Source: Lachnospiraceae bacterium (GTDB lineage Bacteria; Bacillota; Clostridia; Lachnospirales; Lachnospiraceae). From it: a stretch of DNA of 64,000 bases. The translations under genes and the position numbers were made by a program. Positions 19,587-29,469 of the stretch are shown piece after piece. The DNA lies in NCBI GenBank assembly GCA_015057555.1, contig SVEC01000013.1, positions 1 to 64,000 on the forward strand. The letters run 5' to 3'. How positions within the stretch are numbered: the stretch's first letter is position 1; every line of letters starts with the position of its first letter. The notes below the pieces were generated by a model. That model was not told the origin of the DNA. It was given only the letters and a program-made list of their open reading frames with translations, and searched no databases.

Positions 19587-20348
19587 TTATATATGTGGAT
19601 TATCCTTTACTGTCCAGGTAGAACAGTAATTTAAATCTCTGAATTTCTTAGGTGTCATACCTACCATCTTCTTAAAGGCTTGAATGAAATGGCTTTGTGA
19701 AGAAAAGGATAGATAGTTAGCTATGTCTATTAAACTGTAATCGCAGTATTTGAGAAGATTCTGCGCCTTTTCAATCTTTTTATCTCTGATGTAATCGCTT
19801 ATAGACACTCCCAGCTCTTTTTTAAATAATCTGGATAGATAGCTGGTGGTAAGACCGGTGTAATTTGCCAAATCCTCTATAGTTATACGCTCCTTAATGT
19901 GCGCGTATATGTAATCAATACAGGCGGTGACTGGTTTAGAGGTTCCGTCCTTTTGGAGAAGTCGCATCTTACCGGTAAAGTCCAAAACCATGGCGTGGTG
20001 CAATTCTGAGATAGCATCCACGGTATATAGATTGTCCAGCTTTAGAATGTAGAAATCACTGAGACGATATGCCTGCTCCATCTCTAGACCGTTTTCCATA
20101 CATATTCTAGTAATTAGTGCAGCGGTAACTACAAAGTGATATTTCATATTTGTGAGAGGATCTCTTGACAAAATACCGGCACCGTTAGAATCGGTAAAAC
20201 GCTGCTCCTCGCAGTTTTTTCTAACGGTTTCAATATCTCCTGAGCTTACTGCATTAAAAAAAGCATATTCTTCATTGGTAGGTCGGTGATATTTATTATC
20301 TTCAGCGTCATCAGTTTCTTGCTTGTACCATTCCTTTTGAAAGCTCAT
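19587..20348 (-). CDS. AraC family transcriptional regulator
   Basis: ITIEDLANYTGLTTSYLSRLFKKELGVSISDYIRDKKIEKAQNLLKYCDYSLIDIANYLSFSSQSHFIQAFKKMVGMTPKKFR. Confidence 0.93.
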   Translation of the reverse strand: MSFQKEWYKQETDDAEDNKYHRPTNEEYAFFNAVSSGDIETVRKNCEEQRFTDSNGAGILSRDPLTNMKYHFVVTAALITRICMENGLEMEQAYRLSDFYILKLDNLYTVDAISELHHAMVLDFTGKMRLLQKDGTSKPVTACIDYIYAHIKERITIEDLANYTGLTTSYLSRLFKKELGVSISDYIRDKKIEKAQNLLKYCDYSLIDIANYLSFSSQSHFIQAFKKMVGMTPKKFRDLNYCSTWTVKDNPHI

Positions 20349-20553
20349 AAAAACCCTCCCTTCGAAATATCAACAATGTGATATTATATTATCACGAAAA
20401 TGATATTATTTCAATTGATATTGATATAAAACAAATAAAAATGGTAAAATAAAAGGGGTAAAGCAGATAATAAAAATGTCATCAAATTGATATATTGTGT
20501 GTATTATAAGTGCTATATTTTGATTAAAGTTTAAAACGCAGGAGGAAAAACCT

Positions 20554-21573
20554 ATGAAGTTGTATAGAGGAATAAATTTTGGAGGATATCTTTCACAGTG
20601 TGAGCATTCTTTGGAGCATTACAGAACATTTATATCCAAGGAGGATGTAAAGAAGGTTGCTGACCTCGGATTTGACCATATACGACTTCCTATAGATTAC
20701 GAGGTGCTAGAAACAAAGGAAGGAGACGAATATCTAGAAGGTGTAGCATATATAAATCAGTTTCTTCTTTGGTGTGAGGAATACAATATGGACGTTGTAT
20801 TAGATCTTCACAAAGCTTATGGTTACGACTTTAATGATGCAGGTGACCCATTTAAAAATAATCTTTTCTCTAATGAAGCACTTCAGAAACGTTTTGTGGA
20901 GCTTTGGGCTAGAATGGCTCAGAGATATGGGAATTTAAATTATGTTGCTTTTGAGTTACTTAATGAAGTGGTTGAGGAGCATGTGGCTGATGAGTGGAAC
21001 AAGCTTATTGATAAGGCTGTAGATGTGATAAGAAAATATGCACCAAATACTCCAATTATATACGGTGGAATTCAGTGGAACAGTGCCCGAACATTAAAGC
21101 TATTAACTAAGCCAGAATATGATAATATAATTTTTACATTCCATATGTATGAGCCCCTTATCTTCACGCACCAGAAAGCACCATGGATACCTAATATGCC
21201 TATGGATAAGACTATTGATTATCCAGCAACCATGGACTACTACAAAGAAGTGTCTAAGCGTATAGGCTACAAGGGCAAGGATGTAATCGTTTCTAAGTGT
21301 AAGGAAATGGGTAAGCCATTCCTTGTAGAGATGATAAAGGAAGCGGTAGATAAGGCTAAGGAAGCTGGTGTAAGACTTTACTGTGGCGAGTTTGGAGTTA
21401 TCGATAGAGCACCTGTGGAGGATACCTTAAGATGGTACAAGGATATCTTTGAAGTGTTTAAACAGTTTGATATTCACGCTGCTGTGTGGTCCTACAAGGA
21501 GATGGATTTCGGTGTGACAGATGAACATTACGCACCTATAGCTGATGAGCTGTTTGAGATAATGACGAAGTAA
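20554..21573 (+). CDS. GH5 family glycosidase (cytoplasmic, no signal peptide)
   Basis: RGINFGGYLSQ..., GFDHIRLPIDYE, ELLNEVVE catalytic acid, YCGEFGV nucleophile. Confidence 0.9.
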   Translation: MKLYRGINFGGYLSQCEHSLEHYRTFISKEDVKKVADLGFDHIRLPIDYEVLETKEGDEYLEGVAYINQFLLWCEEYNMDVVLDLHKAYGYDFNDAGDPFKNNLFSNEALQKRFVELWARMAQRYGNLNYVAFELLNEVVEEHVADEWNKLIDKAVDVIRKYAPNTPIIYGGIQWNSARTLKLLTKPEYDNIIFTFHMYEPLIFTHQKAPWIPNMPMDKTIDYPATMDYYKEVSKRIGYKGKDVIVSKCKEMGKPFLVEMIKEAVDKAKEAGVRLYCGEFGVIDRAPVEDTLRWYKDIFEVFKQFDIHAAVWSYKEMDFGVTDEHYAPIADELFEIMTK

Positions 21574-21660
21574 ATATTGTGATTTGTTTAACTCTCAGAA
21601 GATTCCTGATGGAAAAATCTGGGAGTTTTTTATTTGGAATAAAAAAATACAAAATACCTA

Positions 21661-21710
21661 TTGACAAACTCGTTGACTAGATATATTATGATGATATCAA
21701 ATTGATATCA
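21661..21710 (+). promoter_or_regulatory. Promoter with 19-bp palindromic operator
   Basis: TTGACA 21661-21666, 17-bp spacer, TATTAT 21684-21689, then TGATATCAAATTGATATCA 21692-21710. Confidence 0.7.
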
Positions 21711-21736
21711 CAATGAATCAAGGGAGGAAAAATATT

Positions 21737-22771
21737 ATGAGTGAAGAAAGTAAAACCAAAACAAGTAACATCGAGGAAAGAGAAATCACTAAGGCTAATG
21801 GTGGTGCAGCTTTATTTGGAATAATCTTAGGATTGTTTGTATCAGTAGGACTTATTATTGCGGGAGCCACCTTGGTTGAAAGAAAGGGCGCTATAGGTGG
21901 AATTACCATTGTATTCGCATTAGTTCTTATGACAGTGCTTTGTATTATGTTCGCTGGTCTTAAGGTTATTCATCCTAACGAGGCAGCAGTTTACACATTT
22001 TTTGGTAAGTATTATGGAACAATTAAGAATGCAGGCTTTTATTACATTAATCCATTTGCAGTATGCTACAATCCATCAGCATCATCAGCATTTAATGAGC
22101 TTGCAACAGCATTTACCAAGCCTGCACTGACTGATAAGACAGAGTCAGGAGTTGGAACTAGTCCAAGTGCTAGTATATCTAAGAAGATTTCAACTAAGAC
22201 AAATACATTAAATAACAGAAAGCAGAAGGTTAACGATGCTCTTGGTAATCCTGTAATTATCGGTGCAGCTGTTATCTGGAAGATTGTAAATCCTACAAAG
22301 GCAGTATTCAATGTGGAGAATTACAACAAGTTTCTTTCAACACAGTGTGATGCTATTATAAGAAATAATGCAAGACTTTATCCATATGACGTTATGGATG
22401 AGAATTCAGATGAGAAAACACTTCGTGGCAGTGCCGTAGAGATTGCAGAGAGTATGAAGGCAGAGCTTCAGGAAAAGGTTGTTGAAGCAGGTATTGAGAT
22501 TAAGGATGTGAAGATTACTGACCTAGCTTACTCAGATGAGATTGCAGCGGCTATGCTTCAGAAGCAGCAGGCTAGAGCGATCGTTGCGGCTAGACAGGAT
22601 ATCGTAGAGGGTGCTGTAGGTATGGTTAAGATGGCTATCGACCAGCTTAATGAGGAAGAGGTTGTTGTTCTTGACGAGGAGAGAAAGGCAGCTATGGTTA
22701 GCAACCTTCTTGTAGTTCTCTGCGGTAGCAAGGAAGCACAGCCAGTTATTAACAGTAGCTCAATTTATTAA
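21737..22771 (+). CDS. SPFH/Band 7 domain membrane protein
   Basis: N-terminal TM pair; [64 protein letters not shown]. Confidence 0.92.
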   Translation: MSEESKTKTSNIEEREITKANGGAALFGIILGLFVSVGLIIAGATLVERKGAIGGITIVFALVLMTVLCIMFAGLKVIHPNEAAVYTFFGKYYGTIKNAGFYYINPFAVCYNPSASSAFNELATAFTKPALTDKTESGVGTSPSASISKKISTKTNTLNNRKQKVNDALGNPVIIGAAVIWKIVNPTKAVFNVENYNKFLSTQCDAIIRNNARLYPYDVMDENSDEKTLRGSAVEIAESMKAELQEKVVEAGIEIKDVKITDLAYSDEIAAAMLQKQQARAIVAARQDIVEGAVGMVKMAIDQLNEEEVVVLDEERKAAMVSNLLVVLCGSKEAQPVINSSSIY

Positions 22772-22832
22772 GATAATGGAGAACCATGAATCAGGGGGAT
22801 GAGCCTGGGGAGGCTTGGACCATATTTAGGGG

Positions 22833-22898
22833 ATGAAAAAAGTGTTGAAACTTGGAATATTACTATGTACAATCTGTATATTGATTGTAGGGAGGTGA
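22833..22898 (+). CDS. Possible 21-aa hydrophobic microprotein MKKVLKLGILLCTICILIVGR
   Basis: ATGA overlap with a preceding mini-ORF (22786-22836, MNQGDEPGEAWTIFRG); lies between SPFH and Arc-like genes. Confidence 0.3.
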   Translation: MKKVLKLGILLCTICILIVGR

Positions 22899-22902
22899 AG
22901 GC

Positions 22903-23160
22903 GTGAGCAAGGAACTTGATATGGATGCGAGGGAGAAGGAGCTTAAAGACCGCCTTCAGCGATTAAATCAGCTGGAAGAAGATATAAAGAATAAGGAAAA
23001 GCAGATGAAGGAGAAGGAAAAGGCCAAGAAACAGGTGCTTCTTCGTCTGGCACCAAGTCTGTGGGAGGACTTGGCAAAGTGGGCAGATGATGACTATCGT
23101 TCTATCAATGCCCAGATAGAATATCTCTTGGCGGAGTGCGTGAGAAAGCGTAAGGGATAA
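22903..23160 (+). CDS. Arc-like ribbon-helix-helix DNA-binding protein
   Basis: GTG start; coiled-coil N-terminus then KKQVLLRLAPSLWEDLAKWADDDYRSINAQIEYLLAECVRKR. Confidence 0.85.
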   Translation: MSKELDMDAREKELKDRLQRLNQLEEDIKNKEKQMKEKEKAKKQVLLRLAPSLWEDLAKWADDDYRSINAQIEYLLAECVRKRKG

Positions 23161-23167
23161 TGGTTGC

Positions 23168-23195
23168 CACCAGGCATAATACCTGGTGGCGTTTT
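23168..23195 (+). terminator. Terminator
   Basis: gccaccaggcataatacctggtggcgtttt. Confidence 0.75.
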
Positions 23196-23254
23196 GTTGA
23201 CGAAATATGGTTTAAATGTTATATTAATTGCATTAAAGACAAAGGAGAATACAT

Positions 23255-23746
23255 ATGAAGTGTAGAGAGATTACAAAGGAAGAGACTAAGAATTTATTGA
23301 TTAAGGATGGGTTAGCGTATATTATTTTGGGACTTATTCTTATGAGCGTTGGTATAGTTTTGATGGTGAATTACGTGACTTATTCTTTAGATGCGGATAT
23401 TAGTAGGCGTGCAAATCGTAGCAATATAAAATTAATTCTTATTTTATTTTTCGCGGGATTAATTATGGTGGGAATTTTTTCTGAAAAGTATAAAGATATA
23501 AAAAAAGCTCAGGTTGCTATCTTGTCCATAGGGGCAATTGAAAATAGAGATAACAAGCTTATCGCAAATGTGAATATAGAGATAGATGGTCAGCCGCGAG
23601 TGATACAAGCTCCTGTTCTTAAATCAGCAGTTAAAGAATTAAAGGAGACTAGAGTGGCAAGGGTGTATATTGCAAATGACATAGCCTTTTTGGTGGATAA
23701 ATGCGACGAAGACGAGCTTAGACGTTTTAAATCAATGAATATATAA
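23255..23746 (+). CDS. Hypothetical membrane protein
   Basis: Two predicted TM segments; RBS aaggag. Confidence 0.7.
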   Translation: MKCREITKEETKNLLIKDGLAYIILGLILMSVGIVLMVNYVTYSLDADISRRANRSNIKLILILFFAGLIMVGIFSEKYKDIKKAQVAILSIGAIENRDNKLIANVNIEIDGQPRVIQAPVLKSAVKELKETRVARVYIANDIAFLVDKCDEDELRRFKSMNI

Positions 23747-23857
23747 TTTTAATTAGTGTTTTAAGAGTATTTTGGGGAGATTATTGGCGCATAATAAAGT
23801 AGATGCTACAGAAAAAGTAGCATCTATTTTTTGTTATAAATGTGAAGGAGAATTATC

Positions 23858-24832
23858 ATGTGCACAGCAGCTACCTATAAAACCAAGGACCACTATTTTG
23901 GGAGAAACCTAGACCTAGAGTACTCATACAAGGAAACCGTAACCATAACGCCTAGAAACTTTAGATTTTCATTCCGAGGATTAAAGCCCTTAGAATGTCA
24001 CTATGCCATAATCGGAATGGCTTATGTGGTTGATAACTACCCGCTATATTATGATGGAACCAACGAGGAAGGGCTCAGTATGGCGGGATTAAACTTTCCT
24101 GATAATGCATTCTATCCACATTTTCAAGATGGCAAGGATAATGTGGCTCCCTTTGAGTTTATCCCTTGGATATTAGGTCAGTGTAAGAATGTGGATGAGG
24201 CTAGAGCTAAGCTTGAAAATATTAACCTGTACAATGAACCCTTTAGCGATGACCTACCTCTCACTCCGTTACACTGGATTATTGCAGATAGGGATGAAGC
24301 AATAGTTGTGGAGTCTGTAAAGGATGGGCTTAAAATATATGATAATCCGGTTGGAATTCTCACCAATAATCCACCATTTCCTTATCATATGATTAATATG
24401 ACAAACTATATGCGCCTTTCAAATGAAGAGCCTACCAACACATTTTCAGACAAGCTACCCATAAAGCCTTACAGCCGAGGCATGGGAACTATGTTTTTGC
24501 CAGGAGATTTGTCTTCAGCATCAAGGTTCGTTAAGGCTGCATTTACCAAGCTGAACTCTGTATCAGCAGATAGTGAAAAAGAGAGCGTAAGTCAGTTTTT
24601 TCACATTTTAAAATCTGTGGAAATGCAACGAGGACTAGTACACACAGGTCAAGGTAAGTATGAACTGACAATATATACCTCTTGTTGCAACACTGATAAA
24701 GGAATATACTACTATACTACCTATGACAATAGTCAGGTGGTGGGAGTGGATATGAACAGAGAGGAAATAAATGGAGATAAGCTTATAACTTACCCTTTGT
24801 TTGTGGAAAAAGATATGAAAATATTAAATTAA
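23858..24832 (+). CDS. Choloylglycine hydrolase / linear amide C-N hydrolase (bile salt hydrolase-like)
   Basis: Cys2 nucleophile (MCTAATYKT), GRNLDLE, NEEGLSMAGLNFP, TNNPPF, SSASRFVKAAF. Confidence 0.9.
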   Translation: MCTAATYKTKDHYFGRNLDLEYSYKETVTITPRNFRFSFRGLKPLECHYAIIGMAYVVDNYPLYYDGTNEEGLSMAGLNFPDNAFYPHFQDGKDNVAPFEFIPWILGQCKNVDEARAKLENINLYNEPFSDDLPLTPLHWIIADRDEAIVVESVKDGLKIYDNPVGILTNNPPFPYHMINMTNYMRLSNEEPTNTFSDKLPIKPYSRGMGTMFLPGDLSSASRFVKAAFTKLNSVSADSEKESVSQFFHILKSVEMQRGLVHTGQGKYELTIYTSCCNTDKGIYYYTTYDNSQVVGVDMNREEINGDKLITYPLFVEKDMKILN

Positions 24833-24886
24833 TGTCTTTATGTTGGCATAAAGTGACAAATATAAATTTTTCTACAAAAAAACATT

Positions 24887-26197
24887 ATGTTTTGCAAGTT
24901 CGCTTCCGATAAATCAAAGGATGTACAAAATTTTGTGATGTACTCATGGGGAAATATTAAGACACCAAGGAAAAGATTTATGTTAAGAGCTATAGAATTA
25001 TTTGTATTCTGGTATCCAGCCATTATGTCAGTGGCTTGGATGGTTGGAGGAGTAATGTTTTACTTCTGCAATGAGAGAAGAAAACCATTGCCTCTATATG
25101 AGACACCAATGGTCTCTATTTTGGTGCCATGCTTTAATGAGGCGGAAACGGTAGAGAATACAGTGATGCAGCTTTCTAAGCTACAATATCCAAATTATGA
25201 GATAATAGCCATCAATGATGGTAGTAATGATAATACCTCTGAGGTAATCAAGGGATTGTTGGACAAATATGATAGGCTAAGATTTATAGATTTGAAAGAA
25301 AATAACGGTAAGGCAAATGCATTGTATCTGGGACTTCTTGCATCCAAGGGTGAGATACTTATGGGTGTGGACTCAGATGCCTACATAATGCCGGATGCTT
25401 TGAATTATATTGTGCCACATTTTACAAATCCCTATAATGGAGAGCGTGTAGGTGCGGTAACTGGTAATCCACGAGTTAGAAATAGAAGCTCTCTTCTAGC
25501 TAAGCTACAGCTTTGCGAGTATGCAAGTATAGTAAGCCTTATCAAGCGTACTCAGAGAATCTGGGGAAAGGTTATGACGGTTTCGGGTGTAGTTGTAGCC
25601 TTTAGAAAGCGTGCTCTAATGGACTGTCAGCTTTGGGACAGGGATATGATAACTGAGGATATTGGCGTAACCTGGAAGCTGGAAAAGAAATTCTGGGATG
25701 TTAGATATGAGCCAAATGCTCTTTGTATGATGCTGGTGCCAGAAACCATTAAGGGTCTTTATAAGCAGAGAAAACGCTGGACCAAGGGTGGTATGGAAAT
25801 TCTTAGAAGACATTACAATATCTTTGGTAGCTGGAAAACCCGTAGAATGATTATGGTTTACGTGGAGCAGATAGTTACCATAGTGTGGGCACTTTGTTGG
25901 TTACTGATGCTTATAATACTTCTCATTGGATGGTTTACCTTTGGGGAGTGGATGGCACTTCCGTATATTTGGAAGAGCTTGTTCCTATCCACAGTTTGTA
26001 TGATTCAGTTTGTGGTGGCTATGATACTGGATAGTCGTTACGACAAAGGTCTGCTCAAAAATGGAATAATTGCTATATGGTATCCATTTTTCTATTGGTA
26101 TATAAACGCATTGATAGTAATAACTACTCTCCCAGATCTATTCAGGAAAAAGAAAAAGCTGGCTACCTGGGATAGTCCGGATAGGGGGTTGAGCTAA
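24887..26197 (+). CDS. Family 2 glycosyltransferase, processive type (PgaC/cellulose synthase-like)
   Basis: VSILVPCFNEAETVENTV, AINDGSND, GVDSDAY, EDIGVTWKLEK, QRKRWTKGGM (QxxRW). Confidence 0.9.
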   Translation: MFCKFASDKSKDVQNFVMYSWGNIKTPRKRFMLRAIELFVFWYPAIMSVAWMVGGVMFYFCNERRKPLPLYETPMVSILVPCFNEAETVENTVMQLSKLQYPNYEIIAINDGSNDNTSEVIKGLLDKYDRLRFIDLKENNGKANALYLGLLASKGEILMGVDSDAYIMPDALNYIVPHFTNPYNGERVGAVTGNPRVRNRSSLLAKLQLCEYASIVSLIKRTQRIWGKVMTVSGVVVAFRKRALMDCQLWDRDMITEDIGVTWKLEKKFWDVRYEPNALCMMLVPETIKGLYKQRKRWTKGGMEILRRHYNIFGSWKTRRMIMVYVEQIVTIVWALCWLLMLIILLIGWFTFGEWMALPYIWKSLFLSTVCMIQFVVAMILDSRYDKGLLKNGIIAIWYPFFYWYINALIVITTLPDLFRKKKKLATWDSPDRGLS

Positions 26198-26754
26198 TGA
26201 AGGAAATGAATGAAAATTTTACTAATCCCCTACCGCAGAAGGTGGAATATGACCTGGAGGAGCATCTGATATATGGTAAGCAAAAGGGCTGGAAAAAGGT
26301 GCTGGAGTGGATATTAACTATCTGCGCCTGGACTTTGCTTTTATCCTATATCATATATTTGGTGTATGGAGTATTTGCAGTAGATAATGGTTGGTATCTG
26401 CCAGAGTTTACTATCTATAACAGAGAGATGATAATGGAGATAAGAAAGTATTTCTTCATTCTCTTTATAGTGTTGCTCATATTTATAGTGCTTTTAATAC
26501 TCTGGAAAAACTATAATCTAAGACGATTTGGTAAGCTACACAGAAGAAGATTTAGACCACCGGTAGAGAACAAAGAGTTGGCAGATATGTTTGAGCTTGA
26601 CGAGAAAATGGTGGAAAAGATGCAAAACGAAAGGTATATTCTCCTGGAAACCAATATTGTCCCAGAGGATTTGGGAATTGCAGGTAAAAATCCTAAGGAA
26701 GATAAATATGAGGATGAGATGGAAGAATATCACAAGCAGAAATATAATTTGTAG
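26197..26754 (+). CDS. Hypothetical membrane protein, PgaD-like partner of the glycosyltransferase
   Basis: ATG overlaps the end of the GT2 gene; two TM segments and a basic cytoplasmic tail. Confidence 0.6.
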   Translation: MKEMNENFTNPLPQKVEYDLEEHLIYGKQKGWKKVLEWILTICAWTLLLSYIIYLVYGVFAVDNGWYLPEFTIYNREMIMEIRKYFFILFIVLLIFIVLLILWKNYNLRRFGKLHRRRFRPPVENKELADMFELDEKMVEKMQNERYILLETNIVPEDLGIAGKNPKEDKYEDEMEEYHKQKYNL

Positions 26755-26874
26755 AATGAAAGTGCCAGGGATTATTCCCTGGCATTGTGTTTATAAATGG
26801 GAGAAGAATTGCACATAATTAGATAATAGTGTAGAATACTTTAACAGGAATAGAAATCAATTGATAGGAGATAA

Positions 26875-27543
26875 ATGGGTATGAAAAAAGGAATAATATT
26901 TGATATGGATGGAACCCTTTGGGATTCTGCACAGGGAGTGGCGAAATCCTGGACCGAAAAGCTTCAGGAACTGTATCCTGATATGGGCGAGATAACTGAA
27001 AAAGACATAAAATCTGTAATGGGATTATCTATGGATAAGATAGCAGACATATTCTTTGGTATGCTTCCTGAAAAAGAAAAGAATGAATTGTTGGATACTT
27101 GTGGAGACTATGAGAATGATTATTTGAGAGAACATGGTGGAATTCTCTACCCTGATCTAGAGCAGGTTCTTGCAGAACTAAAAAAGGATTATCATCTATA
27201 TATCGTAAGCAACTGTCAGAGTGGATATATTGAGGCATTCCTTGATCACTATGATTTCTGGAAGTACTTTGAGGATATAGAGTGCTATGGTAACAATGAG
27301 CTTCCTAAGGGTGATAATATTGCAGGTATCATAAGGCGAAATGATGTAACAAACGCAGTTTATGTGGGGGACATACAGGGTGACTATGACGCTACTATGT
27401 CTGCAAAGGAGCAATTAAAGGACGAAGGTGTTAAGCTTGACTTTATCCTGGCAGATTACGGCTTTGGTGATGTGGATGCCAAGGTTAGGGAGATTGCAAA
27501 TCTTAAGGAGCTACCACAGGTTGTTTCGGATATATTGGACTAA
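26875..27543 (+). CDS. HAD family hydrolase (phosphoglycolate phosphatase-like)
   Basis: GIIFDMDGTLWDS; LYIVSNCQSGY; YVGDIQGDYDA. Confidence 0.92.
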   Translation: MGMKKGIIFDMDGTLWDSAQGVAKSWTEKLQELYPDMGEITEKDIKSVMGLSMDKIADIFFGMLPEKEKNELLDTCGDYENDYLREHGGILYPDLEQVLAELKKDYHLYIVSNCQSGYIEAFLDHYDFWKYFEDIECYGNNELPKGDNIAGIIRRNDVTNAVYVGDIQGDYDATMSAKEQLKDEGVKLDFILADYGFGDVDAKVREIANLKELPQVVSDILD

Positions 27544-27622
27544 AGTATAATAATTTCACTATAACATGCCGATACAATTATAAGAAAAGGATTTCTATAC
27601 GCATTTCAAGGAGGAGATGGCT

Positions 27623-28276
27623 ATGAATGTATCTAAGGTTAACAATTTTGCAGGCTTTATGAATACCTACGAGGCATACAAGATTCCTAAGGAGCATGAA
27701 TTGGTTAAGAATATTGCTGAACCTATGGAAACTGAGGATGGCTGTGTGTTGGTATTAACTGAGGAAGCCAGCAAGAGATTACAGCAGGATAAGGAAAAGG
27801 TAAGCGAGATGCTTATGGCGGATGTACAATTAGCATCTGCAAAGACTCAGGCAGAGGGCGCAAAAAAGTATGGCGAGGATATGGGAAAGCTGCTTACCGT
27901 ATTTAGACTTATGTGTCAGGGACACAATGTTCCACACAGTGATGAGAAAAAGCTGATGGAGTTTGATGACAAGATGTATCAGGCTGCGAAAAATGCCCAG
28001 ATGATGGCTCAGCTACGTGAGAAGCAAAAGCAGAAGAACGAAAAATCTCAGTGGGATGAGGAAGAGGAAGCTGAGTTTAGAGAGAAGATGGATGCACTTA
28101 ACCAGGACGTTGAGGATGCTACTCAGAATATGAGTGCTGGTTCTGCTGCATTTTCAGAAGCTCAGAAGGCTAATATAGTTCCTATAGAGACAAGCAGTGC
28201 CGATATAGCAGCTATTGACAGTGTCAGTAGCTTAGGCGGTGGCGTAGTAGGCGCTAGGGTAGATTTTACCATATAA
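27623..28276 (+). CDS. Hypothetical protein
   Basis: Good RBS (aaggagg); MNVSKVNNFAGFMNTYEAYKIP...; no recognised domain. Confidence 0.65.
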   Translation: MNVSKVNNFAGFMNTYEAYKIPKEHELVKNIAEPMETEDGCVLVLTEEASKRLQQDKEKVSEMLMADVQLASAKTQAEGAKKYGEDMGKLLTVFRLMCQGHNVPHSDEKKLMEFDDKMYQAAKNAQMMAQLREKQKQKNEKSQWDEEEEAEFREKMDALNQDVEDATQNMSAGSAAFSEAQKANIVPIETSSADIAAIDSVSSLGGGVVGARVDFTI

Positions 28277-28353
28277 ATGGTTACTTAAAATTTAGTTGTA
28301 ATATTTTTTGGTAATGCTACAATGTAGTAAATAAATAATTAAGGAGGAACAAA

Positions 28354-28536
28354 ATGAAAAAGGAAGAAAGATTTGTAGAAACATATTCACAGGGTGGGGT
28401 TAGCGCTATTAAAATCTTTGTGGATAAAGAAACTGGAGTAAATTACTTATTTCATCACCAGGGTTACGCAGGAGGAATGACAGTTCTGTTAGATAAAGAT
28501 GGAAAACCTGTGATAACAGATGTAGAGAATATATAG
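28354..28536 (+). CDS. DUF6440-like small protein
   Basis: RFVETYSQGGVSAIKIFVDKETGVNYLFHHQGYAGGMTVLLDKDGKPVI. Confidence 0.75.
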   Translation: MKKEERFVETYSQGGVSAIKIFVDKETGVNYLFHHQGYAGGMTVLLDKDGKPVITDVENI

Positions 28537-28601
28537 AATGCTTTTAAAATAATAAAGGCGAAGGATTACTCTTGACTCGATTGCAATAGAGATTATGTTT
28601 T

Positions 28602-28638
28602 TTGGCTGTGCTAAGTTAACTTGCACAGCCTTTTTTGT
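28602..28638 (+). terminator. Terminator
   Basis: ggctgtgctaagttaacttgcacagccttttttg. Confidence 0.8.
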
Positions 28639-28722
28639 TTTTTTACAAAAATTTACAAAAGGATACACAAAGGATACATCCACCCATTATATTAATCACA
28701 GTACAAGGGAAGGAGTGAGAAA

Positions 28723-29469
28723 GTGGATCAACTAAAAGACCAAGAAAAAAAGGTATTAGTAGAAGTGGAAGACCTTTACAAAATCTACAAGGTTGGGGAT
28801 GAAACAGTAAGAGCCCTAGATGGTGTAAGCTTCCAAATCTTCGAAGGGGAATTCATAGCCATAGTTGGTACATCAGGTTCCGGAAAATCCACATTGCTTA
28901 ATATGCTAGCTGGCTTGGAGCCACCTACAAAGGGCATGATAAAGCTTGGCAGTAAGCGAATGGACAGGATGAAGGAAAAACAGCTGGTAAGAATGAGAAG
29001 AAAGCATATGGGCTTTATCTTCCAGTCCTACAATCTTATAGGAACTATGGATGCCAAGGACAATGTGGCAATGCCTCTAATGTTTAGAGGAGTAGGCGCA
29101 AAGGAAAGGGACAAGCGAGCCAAGGAAACTCTAAAGCTGATGGGACTTGGAAAGCACATGAAGCATTTGCCAAGTCAGATGTCAGGAGGACAGCAGCAAA
29201 GAGTAGGTATTGCAAGAGCTCTTGTAACAAATCCTAAGATAATATTTGCAGATGAGCCTACAGGAAACCTTGATTCAGGAACTACTAAGGAGATACTGAC
29301 AATCCTTAGGGACACAGTTAATAAGAAGAATAACACCTTAGTGATGGTAACCCATGACAGAAACCTTGCTCAGGTGGCTGACAGAGTTATACATATAAAG
29401 GATGGAAAGATTAGAAAGATAGAAATAAACGATAACAAGAAGGAGATAATTGAGGATGAAGACTATTAA
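28723..29469 (+). CDS. ABC transporter ATP-binding protein (MacB/LolD type)
   Basis: GTSGSGKSTLLN, QMSGGQQQRVGIARAL, IIFADEPTGNLD. Confidence 0.95.
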   Translation: MDQLKDQEKKVLVEVEDLYKIYKVGDETVRALDGVSFQIFEGEFIAIVGTSGSGKSTLLNMLAGLEPPTKGMIKLGSKRMDRMKEKQLVRMRRKHMGFIFQSYNLIGTMDAKDNVAMPLMFRGVGAKERDKRAKETLKLMGLGKHMKHLPSQMSGGQQQRVGIARALVTNPKIIFADEPTGNLDSGTTKEILTILRDTVNKKNNTLVMVTHDRNLAQVADRVIHIKDGKIRKIEINDNKKEIIEDEDY

